Positions 1-6,695 of a stretch of 33,261 nucleotides of DNA are shown piece after piece. The notes beneath the pieces are model-generated. The model saw nothing but the letters and a program-made list of their open reading frames with translations, was not told the origin of the DNA and made no database searches. The translations under genes were made by a program, and so were the position numbers. The stretch spans positions 1-33,261 of the forward strand of contig CAKUHB010000030.1 of NCBI GenBank assembly GCA_934655875.1. Direction: 5' to 3'. Every line of letters starts with the position of its first letter. Positions within the stretch are counted from its first letter, which is position 1. The stretch is from an uncultured Oscillospiraceae bacterium (GTDB lineage Bacteria > Bacillota > Clostridia > Oscillospirales > Oscillospiraceae).

Positions 1-16
1 GTACTCCTTTTGGCAT
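1..16 (-). CDS. Possible start of a leftward gene (first five codons only)
   Basis: On the minus strand an ATG at 16 opens a frame reading MPKGV before the window ends. A GGGGTG stretch 9-14 bases upstream could be its ribosome site. A long palindrome lies just in front. The position, directly downstream of the BlaR1-like gene on the same strand, suits a separately regulated gene, possibly a regulator controlling itself. Five codons are too few to name a family, so this is a weak call. Confidence 0.25.
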
Positions 17-25
17 AGCAAAACA

Positions 26-68
26 CCCCACTTGTTAGATAGTATATCATACTGTCTAACAAATGGGG
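26..68. promoter_or_regulatory. Long palindrome, probable operator
   Basis: Arms TTGTTAGATAGTAT (32-45) and ATACTGTCTAACAA (49-62) are inverted repeats with one mismatch in 14 and a 3-base centre. After one unpaired position the symmetry resumes with CCCCA (26-30) against TGGGG (64-68). AT-rich dyads of this size just ahead of a start codon are usually dimeric repressor sites. There is no T-run, so a terminator is less likely. The regulator is not identifiable; it could be the product of the gene that begins at 16. Confidence 0.55.
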
Positions 69-101
69 GGCAGTTCAGGGAATACCGCGGCGCCGGTTTT
101 T

Positions 102-1748
102 TCAGTTGCAGACCATAAGCTCCGTGGGCGTTACGGCATTCGTATCCAGATCCAGAACGAAGATCCGTTCGCCGCCGTCCGGCAGGCCGGAGATCGTCAG
201 GAACAGGCTCCGGTCGGCCAGCATCATGGACCAGACCGTATGATAGTCCCAGATCCCGGCTGCGGAAAGCTCGTCATAGTGCCCGTCCAGATACGCTTCG
301 AGATAGTCCAGCGGCGAGAGCGGGCTGACGCTGCTGAGAAGGCATTGGAAGATATACGCCCGCACCTTCTCTGGCGCGTCGTCGCCGCATGCGGCGGCAA
401 AGACGCGGAAGCGCGTGTCGGTCACAAGGCCGGTCTCGCTGCGGTAAAGAAGCTCGTCTGCTGCATTCTCCTGCTCCGGCGCGTACAGGGTCAGGCAGAA
501 AGAGGTAGCGCTCAGCGCTTCGGCGGTCCAATGGGCTTCGGCGTCAAACAGGCCGAGCTGCTCGAGCGCGGCGCAGTTCTGGAGCAGATACGCACAGAAG
601 CTGTCCTTCGCGTCCTGTGAAAGCGCATCCGCGCCCGCGGCATGATCCACCTTCGCGGCGATCATCATGTCCAGCGGTTCCACAGTGGAGGCGAGCTGTT
701 CGTCGGGAAGCTGATCAGGTTCCGGCTCCGGTACGGTTTCCGGTTCCGCTTCCGGCTGCTGTACGGCGGACGGCTCCGCCGGCTGCTCCTGCGGCTTTGC
801 GCCCGTCATGGTGCAGCCTGCGGCGAGCGCAGCAAGGAGCAGCACGGCGATGAGGACGGGCACGGTCGTCCGGGGCTTTTTCACGATGGCGCGGATGCGG
901 GCGTTCAGCTGCCTGCCGCGGCTGGACATCGTGGTCGCGGCCGAGAACGGGCCGACGTGCGTCCGGCAGGTCATGCGGATGAGCGAGCGGCCATACTCGG
1001 CGCGCGCGTCCTCGCCCAGAAGGCGGATGGCTGCTTCGTCACAGGCCAGCTCTGCGTCCTCCCGTGACAAAACTGCTGCCCACCAGACGAAGGGATCGAA
1101 CCAGTGCAGCGCCAGACACAGCCCGCGCAGCACGGCCCAGAGGTGATCGCCGTGGCGATAGTGCGCAGTCTCATGCGCGATACAGTGGCGCAGGAGCGCC
1201 GGATCCTGCGCGCAATCGGGCGTCACATAGATGACCGGCGGGAACAGGCCGAACAGGCACGGAGACCCGGCGTTTCCGGTGAGCCGGATCTCCGGGCAGT
1301 CTTTTGCGGCGGGACGCAGCTGCTGGTTTCCGGCGCGCAGCCTGCGGCGGCAGCGCAGATCGCAGAAGACGAACCATCCGCCGACCAGCGCTGCGCCGGA
1401 GAGCCAGACGGCAAACAGGAGCTGTCCGCGACCGGCGGTCTTCTGCGCCGGTGCGGCGTTGGACACGGATACCGGCGCAGGCTTCGAACCGGCTGCCGCC
1501 GGTGCAGCCGGGCCGGACGCGGACGGCAGGACGGTCTGCACGGCGCTCTGCGCCGCGGGCTGCTTTTGCGGCAGAAGATTTTCAATGCTGAGGGCCGTTT
1601 TCCCGATGGAGACCGGGATGAGCAGCCGGATGAGCGCGAGCAGCCACAGGGCATACTGCACCCGCGGGCCGATCCTGCCGCGCAGCAGATAGTGAAGTGC
1701 GATGAGAGCTGCCGCCAGAACGGCGGACGAGACGAACCATTCAGTCAT
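102..1748 (-). CDS. BlaR1-like M56 family membrane metallopeptidase
   Basis: This 548-residue membrane protein has two N-terminal helices (about residues 2-50), a third near 110-130, a zinc protease motif HETAH at 192-196 followed by the M56-type element with ELACDEAA, and a fourth helix near 295-312. The helix ends in LAAGC, followed by a Glu/Pro-rich linker and a C-terminal domain of about 200 residues. In BlaR1/MecR1 the M56 domain cleaves the partner repressor after an outside signal. The sensor here shows no penicillin-binding transpeptidase motifs that I can see, so the signal is probably not a beta-lactam. The start at 1748 overlaps the end of the BlaI gene by 8 bases, the usual coupled order; an upstream in-frame start would run further into BlaI. 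Confidence 0.85.
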   Translation of the reverse strand: MTEWFVSSAVLAAALIALHYLLRGRIGPRVQYALWLLALIRLLIPVSIGKTALSIENLLPQKQPAAQSAVQTVLPSASGPAAPAAAGSKPAPVSVSNAAPAQKTAGRGQLLFAVWLSGAALVGGWFVFCDLRCRRRLRAGNQQLRPAAKDCPEIRLTGNAGSPCLFGLFPPVIYVTPDCAQDPALLRHCIAHETAHYRHGDHLWAVLRGLCLALHWFDPFVWWAAVLSREDAELACDEAAIRLLGEDARAEYGRSLIRMTCRTHVGPFSAATTMSSRGRQLNARIRAIVKKPRTTVPVLIAVLLLAALAAGCTMTGAKPQEQPAEPSAVQQPEAEPETVPEPEPDQLPDEQLASTVEPLDMMIAAKVDHAAGADALSQDAKDSFCAYLLQNCAALEQLGLFDAEAHWTAEALSATSFCLTLYAPEQENAADELLYRSETGLVTDTRFRVFAAACGDDAPEKVRAYIFQCLLSSVSPLSPLDYLEAYLDGHYDELSAAGIWDYHTVWSMMLADRSLFLTISGLPDGGERIFVLDLDTNAVTPTELMVCN

Positions 1749-2130
1749 GGCGCTGTTTCTCCTCCATGTCGCGCAGCAGGGCGTAGAGCTCATCGATCTC
1801 AGCCTGCGGCAGCGCCTGCTGCTGCGTCATGGCGCTGACGAGCAGGCTGAGACTTCCGTGGTACACGCGGCCAAGCAGGTCGCGGGTCTGCTGGGCTGCG
1901 GCGTCCGCACGCGCGATGGCGGGCAGGAAGACGGTCGTTTTCCCCTGCACGCCGCAGTGGACGGCGCCCTTTTCTGTCAGCCGCCGCAGAAGCGTCAGCG
2001 TCGTGCTCCGGCTCCAGCCGGTCTGCGCCTGCATGGCGCAGGTCAGCTCGCGGCCAGTCTGCGGGGACTGCGCCCAGAGCTTTTCCATCAGCAGCCATTC
2101 GGCCTGCGTCAGATCGAGCTTCTTTTCCAT
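1741..2130 (-). CDS. BlaI/MecI/CopY family transcriptional repressor
   Basis: The protein of 129 residues matches the usual length of the family. It has an N-terminal winged helix (LTQAEWLLMEKLW, then TGWSRSTTLTLLRRLTEKG with the recognition helix) and a helical dimerisation tail. BlaI-type repressors bind a TACA-N2-TGTA dyad and are removed by cleavage by the partner M56 protease. The partner follows directly with an 8-base overlap. An AGGAGT-like ribosome site precedes the start. The promoter upstream carries a matching operator, so autoregulation is likely. No beta-lactamase or penicillin-binding protein is visible nearby, so the regulated target is unknown. Confidence 0.9.
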   Translation of the reverse strand: MEKKLDLTQAEWLLMEKLWAQSPQTGRELTCAMQAQTGWSRSTTLTLLRRLTEKGAVHCGVQGKTTVFLPAIARADAAAQQTRDLLGRVYHGSLSLLVSAMTQQQALPQAEIDELYALLRDMEEKQRHD

Positions 2131-2153
2131 ACGGCAGGACTCCTTTCTGTGCT

Positions 2154-2203
2154 TGTGTTTACGGTTGTAAACACAGCATAACAGAAGTGGTTACAAATGT
2201 CAA
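2154..2203 (-). promoter_or_regulatory. Promoter and BlaI-type operators of the blaI-blaR1-like operon
   Basis: On the minus strand TTGACA (2198-2203) and TATGCT (2175-2180) are separated by 17 bases. TACAAATGTC (2192-2201) fits the BlaI half-site pair TACA-N2-TGTA in nine of ten relevant positions and overlaps the -35. Just downstream is a perfect 9-bp inverted repeat, TGTGTTTAC (2154-2162) and GTAAACACA (2167-2175), with a 4-base centre. It overlaps the edge of the -10 and the start region. Two dyads over one promoter is the arrangement of classic bla/mec control. Confidence 0.75.
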
Positions 2204-2237
2204 CAGGAAAAGAACCGCCGCCTTTGTCCTGCGGGGA

Positions 2238-2265
2238 TTGACAGGGGGAGCATTTGTGGTATCAT
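2238..2265 (+). promoter_or_regulatory. Promoter of the chromate transporter pair
   Basis: TTGACA (2238-2243) and TATCAT (2260-2265) are 16 bases apart, with a likely transcript start near 2272. It lies 40 bases before the TTG start of the first transporter half. Confidence 0.65.
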
Positions 2266-2305
2266 ATCTTGGGATTATTTGAGATTCTTCCTGGGAGGGA
2301 CAAGG

Positions 2306-2863
2306 TTGAAGGAACTATGGGAACTGTTCATCACATTTGCAAAGGTCGGCGTGATGACCTTCGGCGGCGGCTATGCCATGCTGCCGATCTTGCAGCGCGA
2401 GGTCGTGGAAAATAAGAAATGGGCAAGCGAGGAAGAACTTGTCGACTATTTTGCCATCGGCCAGTGCACGCCGGGCGTCATCGCGGTCAATACGGCGACT
2501 TTTATCGGCCAGAAGCGCCGCGGGATCGCGGGCGGCATTCTCGCTACGCTTGGCGTGGTGTTTCCGTCGCTGGTCATTATCTGCATTCTGGCGGGGCTCA
2601 TCTCCAATTTTGCTGAGCTGGCCGTGGTGCAGAACGCGTTTGCCGGGATCAAGGTCTGCGTGTGCGTGCTGATTTTGAACGCGGTTCTGAAGCTTCTCAA
2701 AAAATCGGTCATCGACGTGCCGACATTCATCATTTTCCTGATCGTGATGCTCGGCTCTGTCGCATCGGATCTGCTGGGGCTCGGCATTTCGCCGGTCGTG
2801 TTCGTGATCCTCGCGGCTGCCGCGGGCCTTGTGATCAAGCAGCTGGAGGTGAAGAAGCCGTGA
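2306..2863 (+). CDS. Chromate transporter, half-size (first subunit)
   Basis: This 185-residue membrane protein has the CHR-domain hallmarks: FAKVGVMTFGGGYAMLPIL near the N-terminus, then GQCTPGVIAVNTATFIG, followed by several hydrophobic helices. Full ChrA proteins carry two such domains. Here each domain is a separate gene, as in the short-chain CHR pairs of many Firmicutes, where both halves are needed for export of chromate. I chose the TTG at 2306 because GGGAGGGA lies 5 bases before it. A TTG at 2279 in the same frame lacks such a site. It overlaps the second half by four bases. The real substrate in an anaerobe is uncertain. Confidence 0.85.
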   Translation: MKELWELFITFAKVGVMTFGGGYAMLPILQREVVENKKWASEEELVDYFAIGQCTPGVIAVNTATFIGQKRRGIAGGILATLGVVFPSLVIICILAGLISNFAELAVVQNAFAGIKVCVCVLILNAVLKLLKKSVIDVPTFIIFLIVMLGSVASDLLGLGISPVVFVILAAAAGLVIKQLEVKKP

Positions 2864-3438
2864 TCTATCTGCGCCTTTTTTATGAGTTTTTCAAGGCCGG
2901 TCTGTTCGCCATCGGCGGCGGACTGGCGACGCTGCCGTTCTTGCGGGAGATCGCGGGCAAGACCGGCTGGTATACACTCTCGCAGCTGGCCGATATGCTG
3001 GCCGTGGCCGAGTCGACGCCCGGCCCGATGGGCGTCAATACGGCGACCTATGTGGGCTTTACCACAGCCGGGATCCCCGGTTCGATCATTGCGACGGCCG
3101 GACTGGTCGCGCCGTCGATCATTGTCATCCTGATCATCGCAAAAATTCTGGAAAAATTCCGCCACAATCCCTATGTGGAGCACGCGTTCTACGGGCTGCG
3201 CCCGGCGTCCTCTGGGCTGATCGCGGCGGCGGGGCTGTCGGTGCTGCCGCTGGCGTTTCTGGGCTCCGGGGCTGTCAGCAGCCGGATCCTACAGGATATC
3301 AAGTGGCCGGCGGTTTTGCTGGCGGCTGCGCTGATCGTATTCACCAACTGGGTGAAGCCGACGAAGAAATGGCACCCGATTATTTTTATCGGCATTTCCG
3401 CCGTAATCGGAATCGTGTTCCATTTTGCGGGCGTGTGA
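2860..3438 (+). CDS. Chromate transporter, half-size (second subunit)
   Basis: The product (192 residues) is the partner CHR-domain protein. It begins with FYEFFKAGLFAIGGGLATLPFL and AESTPGPMGVNTATYVG, the same two motifs as the upstream gene, followed by five or so hydrophobic segments. The start is a GTG at 2860, inside GTGA shared with the stop of the first half. GGAGGTGA lies 7 bases upstream, so the two are translationally coupled and probably made in equal amounts. Conserved Gly/Pro motifs in both halves suggest an antiparallel dimer that together equals one full-length ChrA. Confidence 0.85.
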   Translation: MIYLRLFYEFFKAGLFAIGGGLATLPFLREIAGKTGWYTLSQLADMLAVAESTPGPMGVNTATYVGFTTAGIPGSIIATAGLVAPSIIVILIIAKILEKFRHNPYVEHAFYGLRPASSGLIAAAGLSVLPLAFLGSGAVSSRILQDIKWPAVLLAAALIVFTNWVKPTKKWHPIIFIGISAVIGIVFHFAGV

Positions 3439-3446
3439 CCGGACAG

Positions 3447-3475
3447 TTGACGAAACGGCCGGTTTTGGGTATGCT
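3447..3475 (+). promoter_or_regulatory. Promoter of the Cys-rich gene
   Basis: TTGACG (3447-3452) and TATGCT (3470-3475) with a 17-base spacer lie directly after the transporter stop codon. The small gene can therefore be expressed on its own. Confidence 0.6.
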
Positions 3476-3496
3476 ATCAGACAGGAGGGATGCTGT

Positions 3497-3865
3497 ATGA
3501 GTGGATGCGGAGCTTGCAGCGGGTGCGGCAGCGCCTGCGGCGGATGCAGGAGCCATGTGCTTTTGCTGACGGAGCTGGAGATGCAGCTTCTGCGGCAGTT
3601 CGGAGAGCTGGCCTTTCTGCCGGCTGCCTGTACCCGGACGAGCGAGACGCCGGTCTATCTGACGGAGCTTGGCTCGCGCGCGGCAGTGAGCGCGGCGATC
3701 CTTGCGTTACAGATCAAGCGCCTGATCTCCGTCGATTTTGCCCTGCCGCTGCGGGGCTTCGACTACGCAGGATATGAAGACTATCCCATCCGCGGCAGCA
3801 TGGCGCTGACCGCGGCAGGACAGGAAGCGCTGGATTCTCTGGAGATCCAGGGCTGCGGAGAATAA
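3497..3865 (+). CDS. Small protein with Cys-rich N-terminus, unknown function
   Basis: The gene encodes 122 residues. The ATG at 3497 follows AGGAGGGA by 6 bases. The first 17 residues, MSGCGACSGCGSACGGC, hold six cysteines in a Gly/Ser background, a pattern that can bind a metal or an iron-sulfur cluster. The remainder (about residues 22-118) alternates predicted helices with a short strand pair and resembles a compact winged-helix-like domain (LLTELEMQLLRQFGELAFLPA, LTELGSRAAVSAAILALQIKRL), but I do not recognise a family. It has its own promoter and a strong terminator. A role as a metal or redox sensor is only a guess from the cysteines and from the transporter next door. Confidence 0.7.
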   Translation: MSGCGACSGCGSACGGCRSHVLLLTELEMQLLRQFGELAFLPAACTRTSETPVYLTELGSRAAVSAAILALQIKRLISVDFALPLRGFDYAGYEDYPIRGSMALTAAGQEALDSLEIQGCGE

Positions 3866-3897
3866 AAAACGGACGCGCCGGATGGCGCGTCCGTTTT
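3866..3897. terminator. Bidirectional intrinsic terminator
   Basis: A perfect 14-bp stem (AAAACGGACGCGCC at 3866-3879 and its complement at 3884-3897) closes a GGAT loop. It has T residues on one side and A residues on the other, so it works for both converging genes, the Cys-rich gene and the Rrf2 gene. Confidence 0.9.
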
Positions 3898-3905
3898 GGT
3901 TTAAG

Positions 3906-4319
3906 TTACGGCTTTTTCCACATTGTGACGAGATCGGCCAGCGTGTAGCTGCCGAGGTATTCGGCGATGACGCGGTCAAGGCCCTGCCAGAGGGGGAGCG
4001 TACGGCAGTTGGCGGCGTTTTCGCACTGCTGGCCGCTTTCCAGACACGTCACGGGTGCGAGCGTCCCTTCGGTGAGCGAGAGGATCTCAAACGCGGTGTA
4101 GCTGCCTGCCGGTCTGGATAACCGGTAGCCGCCGCCCTTGCCGCGCAGGGCGTCAAGGAGCTTCGCCTTGCTCAGAACGGCAAGAATGCTCTCCAGATAT
4201 TTTTCAGAAATGCCCTGCCGCGCGGCAATGGTCTGCAAGGGGATATATCCCTCGTCCGGATGCTCGGCCAGATCGATCATCACGCGCAGCGCATAGCGGC
4301 CCTTGCTGGAAATCATCAT
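3906..4319 (-). CDS. Rrf2 family transcriptional regulator (first copy)
   Basis: The product has about 137 residues. It opens with MMISSKGRYALRVMIDLAEH, the typical Rrf2/IscR winged-helix start, with the recognition helix around ISEKYLESILAVL and the wing at RGKGGGYRLSRP. The cluster-binding region has three cysteines spaced C-x6-C-x5-C (CLESGQQCENAANC), close to IscR, so binding of an iron-sulfur cluster is plausible. ATG 4319 gives the family's usual start and normal spacing from GAGGA; the upstream ATG at 4328 would be only two bases from it. The gene is divergent from a MATE pump and probably controls it and itself. Confidence 0.9.
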   Translation of the reverse strand: MMISSKGRYALRVMIDLAEHPDEGYIPLQTIAARQGISEKYLESILAVLSKAKLLDALRGKGGGYRLSRPAGSYTAFEILSLTEGTLAPVTCLESGQQCENAANCRTLPLWQGLDRVIAEYLGSYTLADLVTMWKKP

Positions 4320-4349
4320 AATGTGCATGTCCTCGCTTTCTTATAACCT

Positions 4350-4378
4350 ACTATACTACAAGGTTAAAGGCTTTTCAA
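4350..4378 (-). promoter_or_regulatory. Promoter of the first Rrf2 gene, with imperfect dyad
   Basis: On the minus strand TTGAAA (4373-4378) and TATAGT (4350-4355) are 17 bases apart. An imperfect dyad starting AACCT and ending AGGTT (4345-4365) covers the -10, where an Rrf2 protein could repress its own gene. Confidence 0.65.
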
Positions 4379-4392
4379 GCGGAATCCTGCGA

Positions 4393-4421
4393 TTTACAAG
4401 GATTTCTTTTTATGTTACAAT
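4393..4421 (+). promoter_or_regulatory. Promoter of the first MATE gene
   Basis: TTTACA (4393-4398) and TACAAT (4416-4421) are 17 bases apart. The -35 sites of this promoter and of the divergent Rrf2 promoter are only 14 bases from each other, so a protein bound between them could act on both. Confidence 0.65.
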
Positions 4422-4451
4422 ATACGAACTATCGATCTGAAGAGGGATATC

Positions 4452-5792
4452 ATGACAAAGGACCTGACCCGGGGCACGCCCTGGAAGCTTATTTTGCAGT
4501 TTGCGCTGCCGATCATGCTGGGAAACCTGCTGCAGCAGCTCTATAATACGGCGGATACCATTATCGTCGGCAATTTTGAGGGGCAGCAGGCGCTCTCTGC
4601 TGTCGGCGCGTGCGCGTCGCTGACGATCCTGTTTACGGCGCTGGCGCTGGGCTTCTCGATTGGCGCGGGCGTTCTCATCTCGCAGTATTTCGGCGCCGGG
4701 CGGACCGAAGAGCTGCGCCGGTATGCCGCGACGGCGATCGTGCTGATGCTGGCGATGGGACTTGTGATGAGCGCGATCGGGCTTTTGAGCGCGAAGCTTC
4801 TGCTGCGCGGCTTCCTCGGCACGCCGGAGACGCTGCTGCCGCAGGCGGTTCTGTACTTCCGCATCTATGCCGCGGGGCTGGTGTTCCAGTTTGGGTATAA
4901 CATTGCGGCGGCGCTTTTGCGCGCGCTGGGCGACAGCCGGGCGACGCTGTATTTCCTGCTGGTCTCGTCGCTCCTCAATGTGGTGCTTGATCTGCTGTTC
5001 GTGGCGGCGCTCGGCATGGGCGTGGCCGGTGCGGCGATCGCGACGGTCATTTCGCAGCTGGCGTCCTGCGTGATCGGCTTCTGGTACATGCACCGGAAAT
5101 ATGAGCTGCTGCGCTTTTGCGCGCGCGAGCTGCGGCTGGAGCCGGCAGCGGCCGGACGGATTTTGCGCGTCGGCCTGCCGATGGCATTGCAGCAATCGAT
5201 CGTCTCGTGCGGCTTCCTGTTCTTGCAGAAGCTCGTCAACTTCTACGGCGAGAGCATGATCGCGTCGTACACGGTGGCCAGCCGGATGGAGAACATCCTG
5301 ATGATCCCGATTATCGGTATCCAGAGCACCATGGCGACCTATGCCGGGCAGAACATGGGCGCGAGACTGCCGGAGCGCGTCTCGCGCGGCCTTGGACAGG
5401 GCGTTCTGGTGTCGCTTTTCATGACGCTTGCTTTGTGTGTGTGCCAGATCGCGGGGATCTCGCTCATCATCGGTGCGTTCCGGCTGGATGTGGCCGCGGC
5501 GGAGATCTGCCGCCAGCACCTGTTCGCGTCCGCGGTGGCCATCCCGATCTTCGCCGTCTATTTTCCGGCCAACGGCATGTTCCAGGGCGTCGGCGAGGGC
5601 TTCCACGCCACGTTCTACGCGCTTATGGCGCTGGGCCTGCGCGTCGTGTTCGCCTACAGCCTGCACAAGACGGCGGCCTTCGGCTATACGGCGATCTGGT
5701 GGAGCCAGGCCATGGCGTGGACGCTGACGCTCGTCGTCTGCTACGCACATTTCTTCCGCGGCAAGTGGAAGGAAAAATCGCTGATCGCATAA
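4452..5792 (+). CDS. MATE family efflux transporter (first copy)
   Basis: At 446 residues with about 12 hydrophobic helices, this is the normal MATE size. Family landmarks are the N-terminal LTRGTPWKLILQFALPIML, the NTADTIIVG segment, AALLRALGDSRATLYF in the first half and TYAGQNMGAR in the second. These antiporters use sodium or proton gradients to expel cationic drugs or metabolites. The gene is divergent from an Rrf2 regulator and is followed after 10 bases by the HD-domain nucleotidase, probably in the same transcript. The substrate cannot be told from sequence. Confidence 0.92.
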   Translation: MTKDLTRGTPWKLILQFALPIMLGNLLQQLYNTADTIIVGNFEGQQALSAVGACASLTILFTALALGFSIGAGVLISQYFGAGRTEELRRYAATAIVLMLAMGLVMSAIGLLSAKLLLRGFLGTPETLLPQAVLYFRIYAAGLVFQFGYNIAAALLRALGDSRATLYFLLVSSLLNVVLDLLFVAALGMGVAGAAIATVISQLASCVIGFWYMHRKYELLRFCARELRLEPAAAGRILRVGLPMALQQSIVSCGFLFLQKLVNFYGESMIASYTVASRMENILMIPIIGIQSTMATYAGQNMGARLPERVSRGLGQGVLVSLFMTLALCVCQIAGISLIIGAFRLDVAAAEICRQHLFASAVAIPIFAVYFPANGMFQGVGEGFHATFYALMALGLRVVFAYSLHKTAAFGYTAIWWSQAMAWTLTLVVCYAHFFRGKWKEKSLIA

Positions 5793-5802
5793 GGAGGAGC
5801 AT

Positions 5803-6378
5803 ATGCAGCACCGTTTTTTCGCGCTCATCTCCCGCATGCGCTACATTGGCCGCTGGGGACTGATGCGCAACACGTTTGAAGAGAATATTCAGGAGCACAG
5901 CCACATGGTCGCCGTGCTGGCGCACGGCCTTGCCGTGATCCAGCACGATATTTTGGGCGAGCCGGCAGATCCGGATCGCTGCGCGTCGGCGGCACTGTTC
6001 CACGACGCATCGGAGATCCTGACGGGCGATCTGCCGACGCCGATCAAGTATTATAATCCCGAGATCAAAAAGGCCTACAAGCAGATCGAAGCCGTCAGCT
6101 GTGAAAAGCTGCTGGCGCTGCTGCCGCCGGAGCTGCAGGAGAGCTATCGGCCTTTGCTGTTTGAATCCGACCCGGCTGTCGCGAAGATCGTAAAGGCGGC
6201 GGACAAGCTCTCTGCCTATATCAAGTGCGTCGAGGAGCTGAAGGCCGGCAATTCCGAGTTTGAAGCTGCGGAAAAGCAGACGCGGCAGGCGCTGACGGAC
6301 ATGCATCTGCCGTGCCTGGATTATTTCATGGCGCATTTCCTGGACAGCTTCCGGCTGACGCTGGACGAGCTGGAATGA
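5803..6378 (+). CDS. YfbR-like HD-domain 5'-deoxynucleotidase
   Basis: The 191-residue protein belongs to the YfbR group, which removes the phosphate from dNMPs. Metal-binding HD residues are visible: His32 or His34 in EHSHMVA, His67-Asp68 in LFHDASE, and Asp134 in KAADKLSAYIKC. Glu71 and Asp76 (EILTGDLPTPIKYY) match the substrate pocket of the family. An AAGGAGGAG site precedes the ATG by 3 bases. It sits 10 bases after the MATE gene and 317 bases before the uracil permease, so it may share transcription with the pump, while the permease has its own promoter. A nucleotide-salvage role fits both. Confidence 0.88.
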   Translation: MQHRFFALISRMRYIGRWGLMRNTFEENIQEHSHMVAVLAHGLAVIQHDILGEPADPDRCASAALFHDASEILTGDLPTPIKYYNPEIKKAYKQIEAVSCEKLLALLPPELQESYRPLLFESDPAVAKIVKAADKLSAYIKCVEELKAGNSEFEAAEKQTRQALTDMHLPCLDYFMAHFLDSFRLTLDELE

Positions 6379-6438
6379 ACTGGTGAAACTGACCAAAAGC
6401 GGCTGTGGGCGGCTGCGGAATTTCGACAAAACCCACAC

Positions 6439-6467
6439 TTGTAATTTGCGGAGCGAGCCGGTATAAT
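6439..6467 (+). promoter_or_regulatory. Promoter of the uracil permease leader
   Basis: TTGTAA (6439-6444) and TATAAT (6462-6467) are separated by 17 bases. Transcription should start near 6474, which gives an untranslated leader of about 220 bases ahead of the permease. Confidence 0.75.
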
Positions 6468-6503
6468 GCCCTCCAGTGAGTTTAAGGAAAGGGAGTGCGC
6501 CGC

Positions 6504-6599
6504 ATGATCGTCCGAACCGGAAGTATCAGCCTCTGTGCCCCCGTTTTTGTTTCTGCCGGGGAACCCGTTTCACCGGCGCCGTATTTGTTTTTGGAATGA
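6504..6599 (+). CDS. Putative leader peptide of the uracil permease attenuator
   Basis: An ATG at 6504, 8 bases after GGGAG (6491-6495), opens a 31-codon frame beginning MIVRTGSISLCAPVF and ending PAPYLFLE. Its TGA stop (6597-6599) touches the first base of the terminator stem. The coding stretch contains two T-rich tracts (6544-6553 and 6582-6592), the second lying immediately before the terminator. The geometry resembles the leader arrangements of enteric pyrBI and pyrE. There, low UTP makes RNA polymerase pause in U-rich sequence, the ribosome catches up and the terminator cannot fold. That this peptide is translated is inferred from the ribosome site and position only. Confidence 0.5.
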   Translation: MIVRTGSISLCAPVFVSAGEPVSPAPYLFLE

Positions 6600-6643
6600 A
6601 GAATTGTGAGACCGGTGTTTCCGGATTTCACAATTCTTTTTTT
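6599..6643 (+). terminator. Intrinsic terminator acting as attenuator before uraA
   Basis: AAGAATTGTGA (6599-6609) pairs with TCACAATTCTT (6628-6638), with an inner CCGG/CCGG pair (6612-6615, 6621-6624), and seven T residues follow (6637-6643). It lies between promoter and gene, so it must be bypassed for permease expression. CACCGG (6571-6576) could instead pair with CCGGTG (6612-6617), a possible competing stem. Confidence 0.85.
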
Positions 6644-6695
6644 ATGCATATGCGGCACGGCTCCGGCAGGAATGGAGAAGAGAAAGGAGAAAACC

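Noticed and set aside
4410..5837. 475-codon minus-strand frame opposite the MATE gene
   Set aside because: It is a shadow of the high-GC MATE gene: very rich in Arg, His, Gln and Asp, with no domain and no suitable ribosome site. The same applies to the long antisense frames over uraA, the importer genes and the exporters.
6468..6603. PyrR-binding loop or purine riboswitch before uraA
   Set aside because: TCCAGTGAG at 6472-6480 resembles part of a PyrR loop, but it overlaps the transcription start and lacks the flanking stem. No purine-riboswitch core is present.
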